Source of the DNA: an uncultured Lachnospiraceae bacterium
Lineage (GTDB): Bacteria; Bacillota; Clostridia; Lachnospirales; Lachnospiraceae
DNA length: 15,179 nucleotides
NCBI GenBank assembly: GCA_947653315.1
Contig: CANTGP010000021.1
Span: 1 to 15,179 of the forward strand
Reading direction: 5' to 3'
The notes beneath the pieces were generated by a model that searched no databases, had not been told where the DNA came from, and saw only the letters and a list, made by a program, of their open reading frames with translations. Shown in pieces: positions 6,935-13,626 of this stretch (its first letter is position 1; the number at the start of each line of letters is the position of its first letter). The position numbers and the translations under genes are program-made.

Positions 6935-8353
6935 ATGCTGTTTTCCAGTGTGGTATTTTTATTTTATTTTCTTCCGGTGGTTTTGGTGCTGTATTACCTG
7001 TTCCGTAACCAGATGCCGGTGAAAAACGGGATTCTTTTGGTGGCAAGCCTGTTTTTCTATGCGTGGGGGGAACCATGGTTCGTACTGGTCATGATTGCCT
7101 CCATTATCGGGAACTATTTCCTTGCGGTTTTGGTGGACCGTTACAGGGAGAAAAAAGCGGCGAAATGGATTTTGGTGCTGGCGGTGGTTTTAAATATCGG
7201 GCTGTTGTTTGTCTTTAAATATTTGGACTTTTTTATCCGTAATATCGCCGCGGCGACAGGGAAGGACCTGCCGCTTACAAATTTGGCGCTTCCCATCGGG
7301 ATTTCGTTTTTTACGTTCCAGGCGCTTTCTTATGTGGTGGATGTCTACCGCAGGCAGGGGCGTGTGCAGAGGAACCTGTTTTACGTGGCGTTATACATTG
7401 CATTTTTCCCCCAGTTGATTGCGGGACCCATCGTGCGTTATTCCACCATTGATGAGCAGATCCGGTCAAGGAAGGAAACATGGAACAAATTTTCCGTGGG
7501 GGTCTGCCGGTTTATCGCGGGACTTGGGAAGAAGGTGCTGCTTTCCAATAATTTTGCCATTGTGGCGGACCGGATTTTCGACAATTACCAGCAGGGCGGT
7601 ATGCCGGTGACGCTGGCATGGATCGGCTCCGTTGCTTATACGATGCAGATTTTGTTTGATTTTTCCGGGTATTCGGATATGGCAATCGGGCTGGGGCTGA
7701 TGTTCGGTTTTAAATTCGAGGAGAACTTCAATTATCCGTACATATCCCGATCCATCGGGGAATTTTGGCGCAGGTGGCATATCTCCCTGTCCACATGGTT
7801 TAAGGAGTACATTTATTTCCCGCTTGGCGGTTCCAAGGTGAAAAATATGGATATCGTGATCCGCAATATGCTGGTGGTATGGCTGTGCACGGGATTTTGG
7901 CACGGGGCGGAATGGACGTTTGTGGTTTGGGGGCTTTTGAATTTCGTTTTTTTGGTCATCGAGCGGTTTACGGATTTGGAAAACCGGACGGGACACGGGA
8001 TTTTGCGCTGGTGCTATACGATGTTTATTGTAAACCTCGGATGGGTGATTTTCCGTGCGGAGAACCTGGTATATGCGGGGAATTATATCCGCTGTATGTT
8101 CGGGCTGGACGGGAACGGCTTTTTCAGCGATTATGCGTGGATGTACGTAAGGGAATACGGGATTTTCTTTGTTATCGGTGCGTTTTTCTGCGTACCCATC
8201 GGAAAGCGCAGCAATTACCTGATTGTGCAGGAGAAGATGGGAACGGATATCATCGATGTCTGTTATCCGGTCATTATGATGGGGATTTTCTTAATCTGCG
8301 TGACTTATTTGGTGAAGGGCAGCTATAATCCTTTTATTTACTTTAACTTTTAG
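6935..8353 (+). CDS. ccsH: MBOAT membrane O-acyltransferase (AlgI/WssH/CcsH-like)
   Basis: A polytopic membrane-bound O-acyltransferase of 472 residues, expected to take acetyl groups from the cytoplasm and pass them across the membrane for acetylating the growing polysaccharide. Family signatures are clear: PIGISFFTFQALSYVVDVYR, FFPQLIAGPIVR, FDFSGYSDMAIGLGLMFGF, RRWHISLSTWFKEYIYFPLGG, and the catalytic histidine in CTGFWHGAEWT (His323). Length and motif order are typical of AlgI and DltB relatives. GGAGGGGAAGG lies just upstream of ATG 6935, one base after the previous stop, so translation is probably coupled. Its place between a cellulose synthase module and a DHHW acetyltransferase points to cellulose acetylation, as in the Pseudomonas wss and C. 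difficile ccs operons, rather than alginate or teichoic acid modification. Confidence 0.92.
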   Translation: MLFSSVVFLFYFLPVVLVLYYLFRNQMPVKNGILLVASLFFYAWGEPWFVLVMIASIIGNYFLAVLVDRYREKKAAKWILVLAVVLNIGLLFVFKYLDFFIRNIAAATGKDLPLTNLALPIGISFFTFQALSYVVDVYRRQGRVQRNLFYVALYIAFFPQLIAGPIVRYSTIDEQIRSRKETWNKFSVGVCRFIAGLGKKVLLSNNFAIVADRIFDNYQQGGMPVTLAWIGSVAYTMQILFDFSGYSDMAIGLGLMFGFKFEENFNYPYISRSIGEFWRRWHISLSTWFKEYIYFPLGGSKVKNMDIVIRNMLVVWLCTGFWHGAEWTFVVWGLLNFVFLVIERFTDLENRTGHGILRWCYTMFIVNLGWVIFRAENLVYAGNYIRCMFGLDGNGFFSDYAWMYVREYGIFFVIGAFFCVPIGKRSNYLIVQEKMGTDIIDVCYPVIMMGIFLICVTYLVKGSYNPFIYFNF

Positions 8354-8371
8354 CGGGAAAGGGGCAGTGCT

Positions 8372-9577
8372 ATGCTGACGAGGTTAATTGAAAAGAAACG
8401 CATGACGGCATTTTTGTTCGTTCTGTTCCTGTTAGTGTTTTCCGCGGTCAATATGCGGAAGGAGCTTCCCATTTTGGGGCAGGCGGTGACGGATTGGTGG
8501 GAAGAAGGAGGCGATCTTGGGGAACTGGTGGCCGGGATGAATTCCGCCATAGAAGAAAATGTGTTCGGAAGGTATGGGTTTATCGATGCTTACGGGTATC
8601 TCCAGCTTTTGCTTGGCAAGGAGGAAGAATCCAATTTTGAGGTAGTAAAGGATACGGAGGGAAAGCTGCATTATACGTATTTTGCGGAAGAAATCAACGA
8701 TACTTCCGAATTGGCAGAGCGGGTGGCAAAGCTGTCCGGCATTTTGGAGGAGGAAGGGAGCGAACTTCTGTATATCATGCCGCCGGAAAAATTCATTCTT
8801 GGGCATACGCAGTTTTCCGAGGGGCTTCCCTACAATATGGCGAACGAGACGGCGGATGATTTCCTGTCACGGTTAGGGGAGGAGGGAATTGCCTGTCTGG
8901 ACCTTAGGGATTACCTGGAAGGGAGCGGTTTGGACATGTCGGAAGTGTTTTTTACCACGGACCACCACTGGCGGATTGAAACGGCTTTTTGGGCGGCATC
9001 CCGGTTTTGCGACTGGATGGGGGAAACCTATGGGGAGGAAATGGACCCCGACGGCTATTATAAGGATAAAGAACATTATAATTTCGTGACGTATGAGGAT
9101 GTGTGCCTTGGTTCCATGGGAAGGAAAACGGGGAGGCTTTATACGGAAGTAGATGATTTTACGCTTATTTTCCCTAAGTTTAATACGAATTACCGGTATG
9201 TCAACAGTATTTCGGATTTGGAGTTCACCGGACGGTTTGAAGAAGCGCTGATTGCGACCCCGGTCATTTGGGAGAGCGGGGATCCTTACGATACGGATTT
9301 ATACGGCACATACCTGTACGGAAATCCGGGTTTTTCCCATATTGAGAATCTGGACCGGCCGGACGGGATACGCATTTGCATGATTAAGGATTCTTTTGCG
9401 GTACCGTTTGCGGCGTTTGCTTCTTTGCGCTGCGGGAGTATGGACTTAATCGACCCGAGGGCTTTTGAGGGGGATTATTTGGAAACCCTGAAGGAAGGGG
9501 AGTATGATTACGTGATTTTAATGTTCTCGCCGCAGAACCTTGTGGACGAATTTTTCCCGTTCTGTAAGGAGGAGTAA
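8372..9577 (+). CDS. ccsI: DHHW/AlgJ-like extracytoplasmic O-acetyltransferase (CcsI-like)
   Basis: A 401-residue protein with an N-terminal signal anchor (basic start, hydrophobic segment at about residues 10-25) and an extracytoplasmic SGNH-hydrolase-like domain. The diagnostic motif is TTDHHW (Asp197, His198, His199), and a candidate nucleophile serine lies in MIKDSF (Ser341); together these make the Ser-His-Asp set of the AlgJ/AlgX/DHHW family. It should accept acetyl from the MBOAT protein and place it on hydroxyls of the emerging glucan. ATG 8372 has an AAAGGGG-type ribosome binding site and starts 18 bp after the MBOAT gene. The reading frame ends in a sequence that doubles as a strong Shine-Dalgarno (AAGGAGG) for what follows. 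Function is inferred from motif and neighbours; substrate specificity cannot be read from sequence. Confidence 0.86.
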   Translation: MLTRLIEKKRMTAFLFVLFLLVFSAVNMRKELPILGQAVTDWWEEGGDLGELVAGMNSAIEENVFGRYGFIDAYGYLQLLLGKEEESNFEVVKDTEGKLHYTYFAEEINDTSELAERVAKLSGILEEEGSELLYIMPPEKFILGHTQFSEGLPYNMANETADDFLSRLGEEGIACLDLRDYLEGSGLDMSEVFFTTDHHWRIETAFWAASRFCDWMGETYGEEMDPDGYYKDKEHYNFVTYEDVCLGSMGRKTGRLYTEVDDFTLIFPKFNTNYRYVNSISDLEFTGRFEEALIATPVIWESGDPYDTDLYGTYLYGNPGFSHIENLDRPDGIRICMIKDSFAVPFAAFASLRCGSMDLIDPRAFEGDYLETLKEGEYDYVILMFSPQNLVDEFFPFCKEE

Positions 9578-9601
9578 GGAGCCATATGAAATGGGAAAGG
9601 A

Positions 9602-10969
9602 ATGGATGGCAGGATGCAGCAGGATATGACGAAGGGACCGATTACGTCAGGGCTTTTCCGGTTTGCGGTTCCGTTGATGATAGGAAATTTATTACAGCAG
9701 TTTTATAATATTGCGGATACCTGGATTGTGGGGCGTTTTTTAGGGGCGGATGCCCTGGCGGCGGTGGGCTCCTCTTACACGCTGATGGTTTTTCTGACTT
9801 CCATTCTGCTGGGGCTTTGCATGGGAAGCGGGGCGGTTTGTTCCATCCATTTCGGGGGAAAGGATGCAGGGCGGTTGAAGTCCTGCATCTTTGTTTCTTT
9901 TGTTCTGATCGCCGGCGTGGCGCTTGTGTTAAATTTTGCCGTGTATGCGGGATTAGGCGGGATCATCGGGCTTTTGCGCGTACCGGAGGCGGTGGCACCG
10001 CTTATGCGGGACTATTTATGGGTCATCTTCTCCGGAATCATGGCTTCGTTCTTTTATAATTATTTTGCCTGCCTGCTCCGTGCGGTGGGCAATTCGGTGA
10101 CGCCGCTTGTGTTCCTTGGCATATCCGCAGTGCTGAATATCGTGCTTGACCTTTGGTTTGTAAACGGGCTTTCGCTCGGCGTGGAAGGGGCTGCCGCCGC
10201 TACGGTATTGTCCCAGTATGTGTCCGGTATCGGCATCATGGGGTATACGTTCCTTTGCTGCCCGCAGCTTCGGCTGCATAAAGAGGATTTGAAGTGGAGG
10301 GCGGGAACGTTAAAGGAAATCATGGGCATGTCGTTCTTAACCTGCGTGCAGCAGTCGGTGATGAATCTGGGAATCCTTTTGGTGCAGGGGTTGGTGAACA
10401 GTTTCGGGACGGTGGTGATGGCGGCGTTTGCGGTGGCGGTGAAAATCGATTCGTTTGCCTACATGCCGGTACAGGATTTCGGCAATGCTTTTTCCACTTA
10501 CGTGGCGCAAAATTACGGGGCGGGCAGGGAAGACCGGATACGGAAAGGAATCCGCAGCGCTTTGGTGTCGATATTTCTTTTCTGCCTGTGCATCAGTTTT
10601 GCCGTCTGCCTGTTTGCACGGCCTTTGATGACGGTATTTGTTTCGGGGGAAGAAACGGATATCATCGATGTGGGGGTGCATTACCTGCGGATTGAGGGCG
10701 CCTGCTATATAGGGATCGGGGTGCTGTTCCTCCTCTATGGTTATTACCGCGCCGTAAGGAGACCGGGGATGTCGGTGGTCTTAACGGTGGTTTCTTTGGG
10801 AACGCGGGTGGCGTTAGCTTATGCGCTGTCGGCGGTTCCTTGGATCGGGGTTACGGGCATTTGGGTGTCGGTGCCCATCGGATGGGCGCTTGCGGACATA
10901 ACGGGGGTTTGGTATTATTGCCGGAAGTACCGGAAACGGGAAACGGATATTTTTGACGTACAGCCTTAA
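9602..10969 (+). CDS. MATE family efflux transporter
   Basis: A 455-residue polytopic transporter of the multidrug and toxin extrusion family, MOP superfamily, with about twelve hydrophobic segments in two similar halves. The start DMTKGPITSGLFRFAVPLMI and the adjacent NLLQQFYNIADTWIVGRFLG are classic for clostridial MATE proteins. These normally export drugs or metabolites in exchange for Na+ or H+. It is only 24 bp after the acetyltransferase, with no terminator seen between, so it is probably cotranscribed. I know of no role for a MATE protein in cellulose export and do not infer one. The start is uncertain: ATG 9602 directly abuts AAAGGA, ATG 9614 keeps the family-typical N-terminus with 12 nt spacing, and the strong AAGGAGG at 9566-9572 instead serves ATG 9586 in another frame. 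Confidence 0.9.
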   Translation: MDGRMQQDMTKGPITSGLFRFAVPLMIGNLLQQFYNIADTWIVGRFLGADALAAVGSSYTLMVFLTSILLGLCMGSGAVCSIHFGGKDAGRLKSCIFVSFVLIAGVALVLNFAVYAGLGGIIGLLRVPEAVAPLMRDYLWVIFSGIMASFFYNYFACLLRAVGNSVTPLVFLGISAVLNIVLDLWFVNGLSLGVEGAAAATVLSQYVSGIGIMGYTFLCCPQLRLHKEDLKWRAGTLKEIMGMSFLTCVQQSVMNLGILLVQGLVNSFGTVVMAAFAVAVKIDSFAYMPVQDFGNAFSTYVAQNYGAGREDRIRKGIRSALVSIFLFCLCISFAVCLFARPLMTVFVSGEETDIIDVGVHYLRIEGACYIGIGVLFLLYGYYRAVRRPGMSVVLTVVSLGTRVALAYALSAVPWIGVTGIWVSVPIGWALADITGVWYYCRKYRKRETDIFDVQP

Positions 10970-10981
10970 CTGTGATACAAT
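10953..10981 (+). promoter_or_regulatory. Sigma-A promoter of the thioesterase gene
   Basis: TTGACG (10953-10958) and TACAAT (10976-10981) are 17 bp apart, with TGA just before the -10 making an extended -10. The -35 element lies inside the last codons of the MATE gene. Transcription should start near 10988, giving a leader of about 54 nt. This marks a new transcription unit after the cellulose operon, although read-through from it is possible since I see no terminator. Confidence 0.75.
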
Positions 10982-11041
10982 TTATAAGAAAGAACCGGTG
11001 CTGGAAACGGGGATGGAAACCGGCGGAAAGGAGACTTTATT

Positions 11042-11467
11042 ATGAAACCGTATATCCACAAAGTACAATATTATGAGACAGACAAGATGGGCATTACGCA
11101 CCATTCCAATTACATACGCTGGATGGAGGAAGCCAGGGTGGATTTCATGGAGCAGATTGGGTGGGGCTATGACAAGATGGAAGAATGCGGGATTATTTCA
11201 CCGGTCATCGGCGTGGAATGCGAATATAAGAAGACCACCGGATTCAACGACCGCATCCGCATCGAACTGGAAGTGGCGGGCTATAACGGTGTGCGGCTTA
11301 CCTTAAAATATGTGATGAGCGATATTTATACGGAAAACGTGGTGGCGGTAGGGGAATCGCGGCATTGTTTCTTAAGCGAGGAAGGAAGCCCGATGGCATT
11401 GCGCAAGCAGTTCCCGGAATTGGATCATGTGCTGAAAATCGGATTAAAAAACGACGGAGAGGATTAA
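11042..11467 (+). CDS. Acyl-CoA thioesterase, 4HBT hotdog fold (YbgC/FadM-like)
   Basis: A 141-residue single-domain hotdog-fold thioesterase, expected to hydrolyse acyl-CoA or a related thioester in the cytoplasm. The N-terminal signature ETDKMGITHHSNYIRWMEEA fits the YbgC/FadM pattern with the catalytic aspartate (Asp14), the conserved HxNY (residues 21-24) and the following long helix. Length is normal for the family. Translation starts at ATG 11042, with AAAGGAGA ending 7-8 nt upstream, and the gene has its own promoter at 10953-10981. Substrate chain length cannot be judged from sequence. The 105-bp gap to the rubrerythrin gene holds a weak hairpin (GCCGCA 11514-11519 with TGCGGC 11529-11534) without a T tract, so the two may be cotranscribed. 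Confidence 0.88.
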   Translation: MKPYIHKVQYYETDKMGITHHSNYIRWMEEARVDFMEQIGWGYDKMEECGIISPVIGVECEYKKTTGFNDRIRIELEVAGYNGVRLTLKYVMSDIYTENVVAVGESRHCFLSEEGSPMALRKQFPELDHVLKIGLKNDGED

Positions 11468-11572
11468 AATGCGGGAAAACGGACAGACTGTATGGGAAAC
11501 CGACCGGTGCAGCGCCGCAGGCAGGGCATGCGGCATGTACGGGTACCAAAATGAAAAACAGGAGGTCCGGAT

Positions 11573-12169
11573 ATGGGAGCAGATTTTAAAAACAGTGAAA
11601 CCAAGGATAACCTGATGCGTGCGTTTGCGGGGGAAAGTCAGGCGAGAAACCGCTATACGTTTGCCGCACAGCAGGCGAGGGAGGAAAAACTTTATGTAGT
11701 CGGCGCGGTTTTTGAATATACCGCCAACCAGGAAAAGGAACATGCGGAAGTTTTTTACAACCATTTGAAGGAGCTGTCCGGGGAAACGATTCATGTGGAC
11801 GGCGGTTATCCGGTGGACATTGCGGACGATGTGGCGAAACTGTTGCGTAAGGCACAGCACAATGAATACGAGGAGCATGATCCCGTGTATAAAGTGTTTG
11901 CCGAAAAGGCGCAGGAGGAAGGATTTCCGAAAGTTGCCTCCTCTTTCCGCATGATTGCGGAAATCGAAAAAATCCACGGGGACCGGTTTGGGCGTCTGGC
12001 GGATTTGCTGGAGCAGAAGAAGCTGTTTGTGTCGGATGTAAAGACGGCATGGATGTGTCTAAACTGCGGATATGTGTTTGAAGGGGAAAAAGTGCCGGAG
12101 AAATGTCCGGTATGCGACCATGACAGGGGATATTTTATCCGGTTTGAACTGTCGCCTTATGAGGGATAA
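11573..12169 (+). CDS. Rubrerythrin
   Basis: A 198-residue cytoplasmic non-heme iron peroxidase that reduces hydrogen peroxide in anaerobes. The N-terminal four-helix ferritin-like domain carries the diiron ligands: Glu21 in GESQARNRY, Glu54 and His57 in the ExxH motif, Glu98 and Glu101, and the second ExxH at Glu132-His135. A C-terminal rubredoxin-like domain binds one iron through Cys162, Cys165, Cys178 and Cys181 (CxxC...CPVC). This domain order is that of classical rubrerythrin, not the reverse form. The ribosome binding site is excellent (GGAGGT, 11561-11566, 6 nt before ATG). I see no consensus promoter or PerR-type operator in the short gap upstream, so it may be read from the thioesterase promoter. 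Its presence supports a strict anaerobe. Confidence 0.95.
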   Translation: MGADFKNSETKDNLMRAFAGESQARNRYTFAAQQAREEKLYVVGAVFEYTANQEKEHAEVFYNHLKELSGETIHVDGGYPVDIADDVAKLLRKAQHNEYEEHDPVYKVFAEKAQEEGFPKVASSFRMIAEIEKIHGDRFGRLADLLEQKKLFVSDVKTAWMCLNCGYVFEGEKVPEKCPVCDHDRGYFIRFELSPYEG

Positions 12170-12356
12170 CCGGTTCCGTTTCCGAAAGGGGGCGGGGACC
12201 GGAGGGGATGCGTTTTGGGGTTCGGATGTTTTTCCGGAATGCATCCTGTCCGGTTTTTGCCGGACAGCCTTCCAAATACGTTTTGGCAGGAAAACGAGGG
12301 AAGAACCGGAAACGCGGAAAATACGGAAAGTTTGGAAAACGAAAACGGGGGAACTC
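12170..12356 (+). promoter_or_regulatory. Structured leader before the TPR lipoprotein gene
   Basis: This 187-bp gap has no convincing gene. It contains a perfect 8-bp hairpin, CTGTCCGG (12246-12253) with CCGGACAG (12260-12267), and loop TTTTTG. A second possible stem pairs GGATGC near 12206 with GCATCC (12241-12246); it shares one base with the first, so both may not form fully together. No T run follows the strong hairpin, so it is not a standard terminator, and I found no sigma-A promoter of good spacing. Confidence 0.35.
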
Positions 12357-13406
12357 ATGGAAAAAGAAGGAAAGAAATTGTTTTTGGCGGCGGCGCTGTC
12401 CCTTGGGATTCTGTTTGCGGGCTGCGGCAGCGGCAGCGCCAATCCGTCCGTGACGGAGGGCATGACGGCGGTGGAAGCGCTGGATTACCAAACGGCGCTG
12501 CAGTGTTTTGAAAAAGCGCTGCTGGACGGGGAGGACCAGCGTTTGTCATACCGTGGGCAGGGGCTTGCCTACATGGGACTGACCCAGTATGAGCAGGCGG
12601 CGGAAGCCTTTGAAAAAGCGCTGGGCGCCGGAAACGGCAGGATTGACGATTTGGACTATGATATTAATTATTATTTGGCGACGGCATATTATAAGCTGGG
12701 GCAGACGGATAAGGGAATCGAGACATATAATGCCATCCTTGCCCTGCGTCCGAAGGATAAGCTGGCGTACTATTTGCGGGGAAGCCTTCTGATTTCCAAT
12801 GATTACGAGAGGGCGAAGGCGGATTTTGACCATGCCATTTCCCTGGCAAAAGAGGATTACGACCTGCTCATTAACATATACCTTGCCCTTGAGCGGTACG
12901 GGTACCGGGAGGTCGGGCAGGAATATCTTCAGACGGCGCTTGGCAGCGGCGCGTCATCCATGACGGATTACCAAAAGGGAAGGATGTATTATTATCTGTC
13001 GGATTATGAGAACGCGAAGAACTATCTGGAAAAGGCAAGACGGGACGGGGGCGCCGAGGCGGTATTGCTTTTGGGACAGACTTATGAGGAACTTGGGGAT
13101 TATAATTATGCCATCAGCGTTTACGGCGGCTTTTTGGAGAACGACCAGACCAACGCGAGGATTTACAACCGCTACGGGCTGTGCAAGATGGAAATGAAGG
13201 CATACGAAGAAGCGTTAGCCGCATTCCAGGCGGGAAAAAACATAGAAAACAACGATATGATGCAGACGCTTAGGTTTAATGAAATCGTTACCTATGAGAG
13301 ACTGGGGGATTATAAGCAGGCGGCATCCCTGATGGGTTCCTACCTGTCCACGTATCCCGACGATAAGACGGCGCAGAGGGAATACATATTTTTAAAAACG
13401 AGGTGA
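12357..13406 (+). CDS. TPR-repeat lipoprotein
   Basis: A 349-residue surface lipoprotein made almost wholly of tetratricopeptide repeats. The signal peptide ends in the lipobox LFAGC (Cys23), followed by a short Gly/Ser linker, then about eight TPR-like helical pairs; clear ones include DYQTALQCFEKAL, QYEQAAEAFEKAL, DYENAKNYLEKAR and AYEEALAAFQAGK. Such proteins are protein-interaction scaffolds outside the membrane; no partner can be read from sequence. The frame is open from 12072, inside the rubrerythrin gene, but ATG 12357 is chosen because GGGGGA lies 6 nt upstream and a proper signal peptide begins there. It precedes nrdD but is separated by a promoter and regulatory region, so the two need not be related. 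Function beyond scaffold is not assigned. Confidence 0.85.
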   Translation: MEKEGKKLFLAAALSLGILFAGCGSGSANPSVTEGMTAVEALDYQTALQCFEKALLDGEDQRLSYRGQGLAYMGLTQYEQAAEAFEKALGAGNGRIDDLDYDINYYLATAYYKLGQTDKGIETYNAILALRPKDKLAYYLRGSLLISNDYERAKADFDHAISLAKEDYDLLINIYLALERYGYREVGQEYLQTALGSGASSMTDYQKGRMYYYLSDYENAKNYLEKARRDGGAEAVLLLGQTYEELGDYNYAISVYGGFLENDQTNARIYNRYGLCKMEMKAYEEALAAFQAGKNIENNDMMQTLRFNEIVTYERLGDYKQAASLMGSYLSTYPDDKTAQREYIFLKTR

Positions 13407-13463
13407 GGAGCCGTTCCGGCGGGGGAAAACGGAAAATGCGCTGGTATACGGGACAGACAGAGA

Positions 13464-13511
13464 ACACAAGATATTGTATTTACGCAATAACGATAACATT
13501 ATATCTTGTGC
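13464..13511 (+). promoter_or_regulatory. Pair of NrdR-box-like operator sites
   Basis: Two 16-bp sites resemble the NrdR consensus acaCwAtATaTwGtgt: ACACAAGATATTGTAT (13464-13479) and ACATTATATCTTGTGC (13496-13511). Their starts are 32 bp apart, about three helical turns, as is usual for paired NrdR boxes. CACAAGATAT in the first is the exact reverse complement of ATATCTTGTG in the second. They lie just upstream of the nrdD promoter, and NrdR is the known repressor of ribonucleotide reductase operons. Binding itself is inferred. Confidence 0.8.
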
Positions 13512-13517
13512 TTCCGG

Positions 13518-13546
13518 TTGACTTTTTCCAACTGCAATGATACAAT
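13518..13546 (+). promoter_or_regulatory. Sigma-A promoter of nrdD
   Basis: TTGACT (13518-13523) and TACAAT (13541-13546) are 17 bp apart, with TGA directly before the -10. Transcription would begin near 13553, giving a leader of about 75 nt. That leader can form a hairpin pairing CAGGGA (13570-13575) with TCCCTG (13595-13600), plus an inner GCG/CGC; it ends before the GGGAGGG ribosome binding site. The NrdR-like sites lie immediately upstream of the -35. Confidence 0.78.
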
Positions 13547-13626
13547 CTAACTACTTGGTTTTGACCTTGCAGGGATTGGCGTCCGGGCGGCGCTTCCCTG
13601 GTATCATGTGTGTGGGAGGGAACGGA

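Noticed and set aside
12072..12356. N-terminal 95-codon extension of the TPR lipoprotein
   Set aside because: It starts inside the rubrerythrin gene, is rich in Arg and Lys, and would place the signal peptide in the middle. ATG 12357 has a good ribosome binding site and a typical lipoprotein signal.
13407..13440. Possible terminator after the TPR gene (CCGTT ... AACGG)
   Set aside because: The stem is short with a long loop and no T run follows, so termination cannot be supported.
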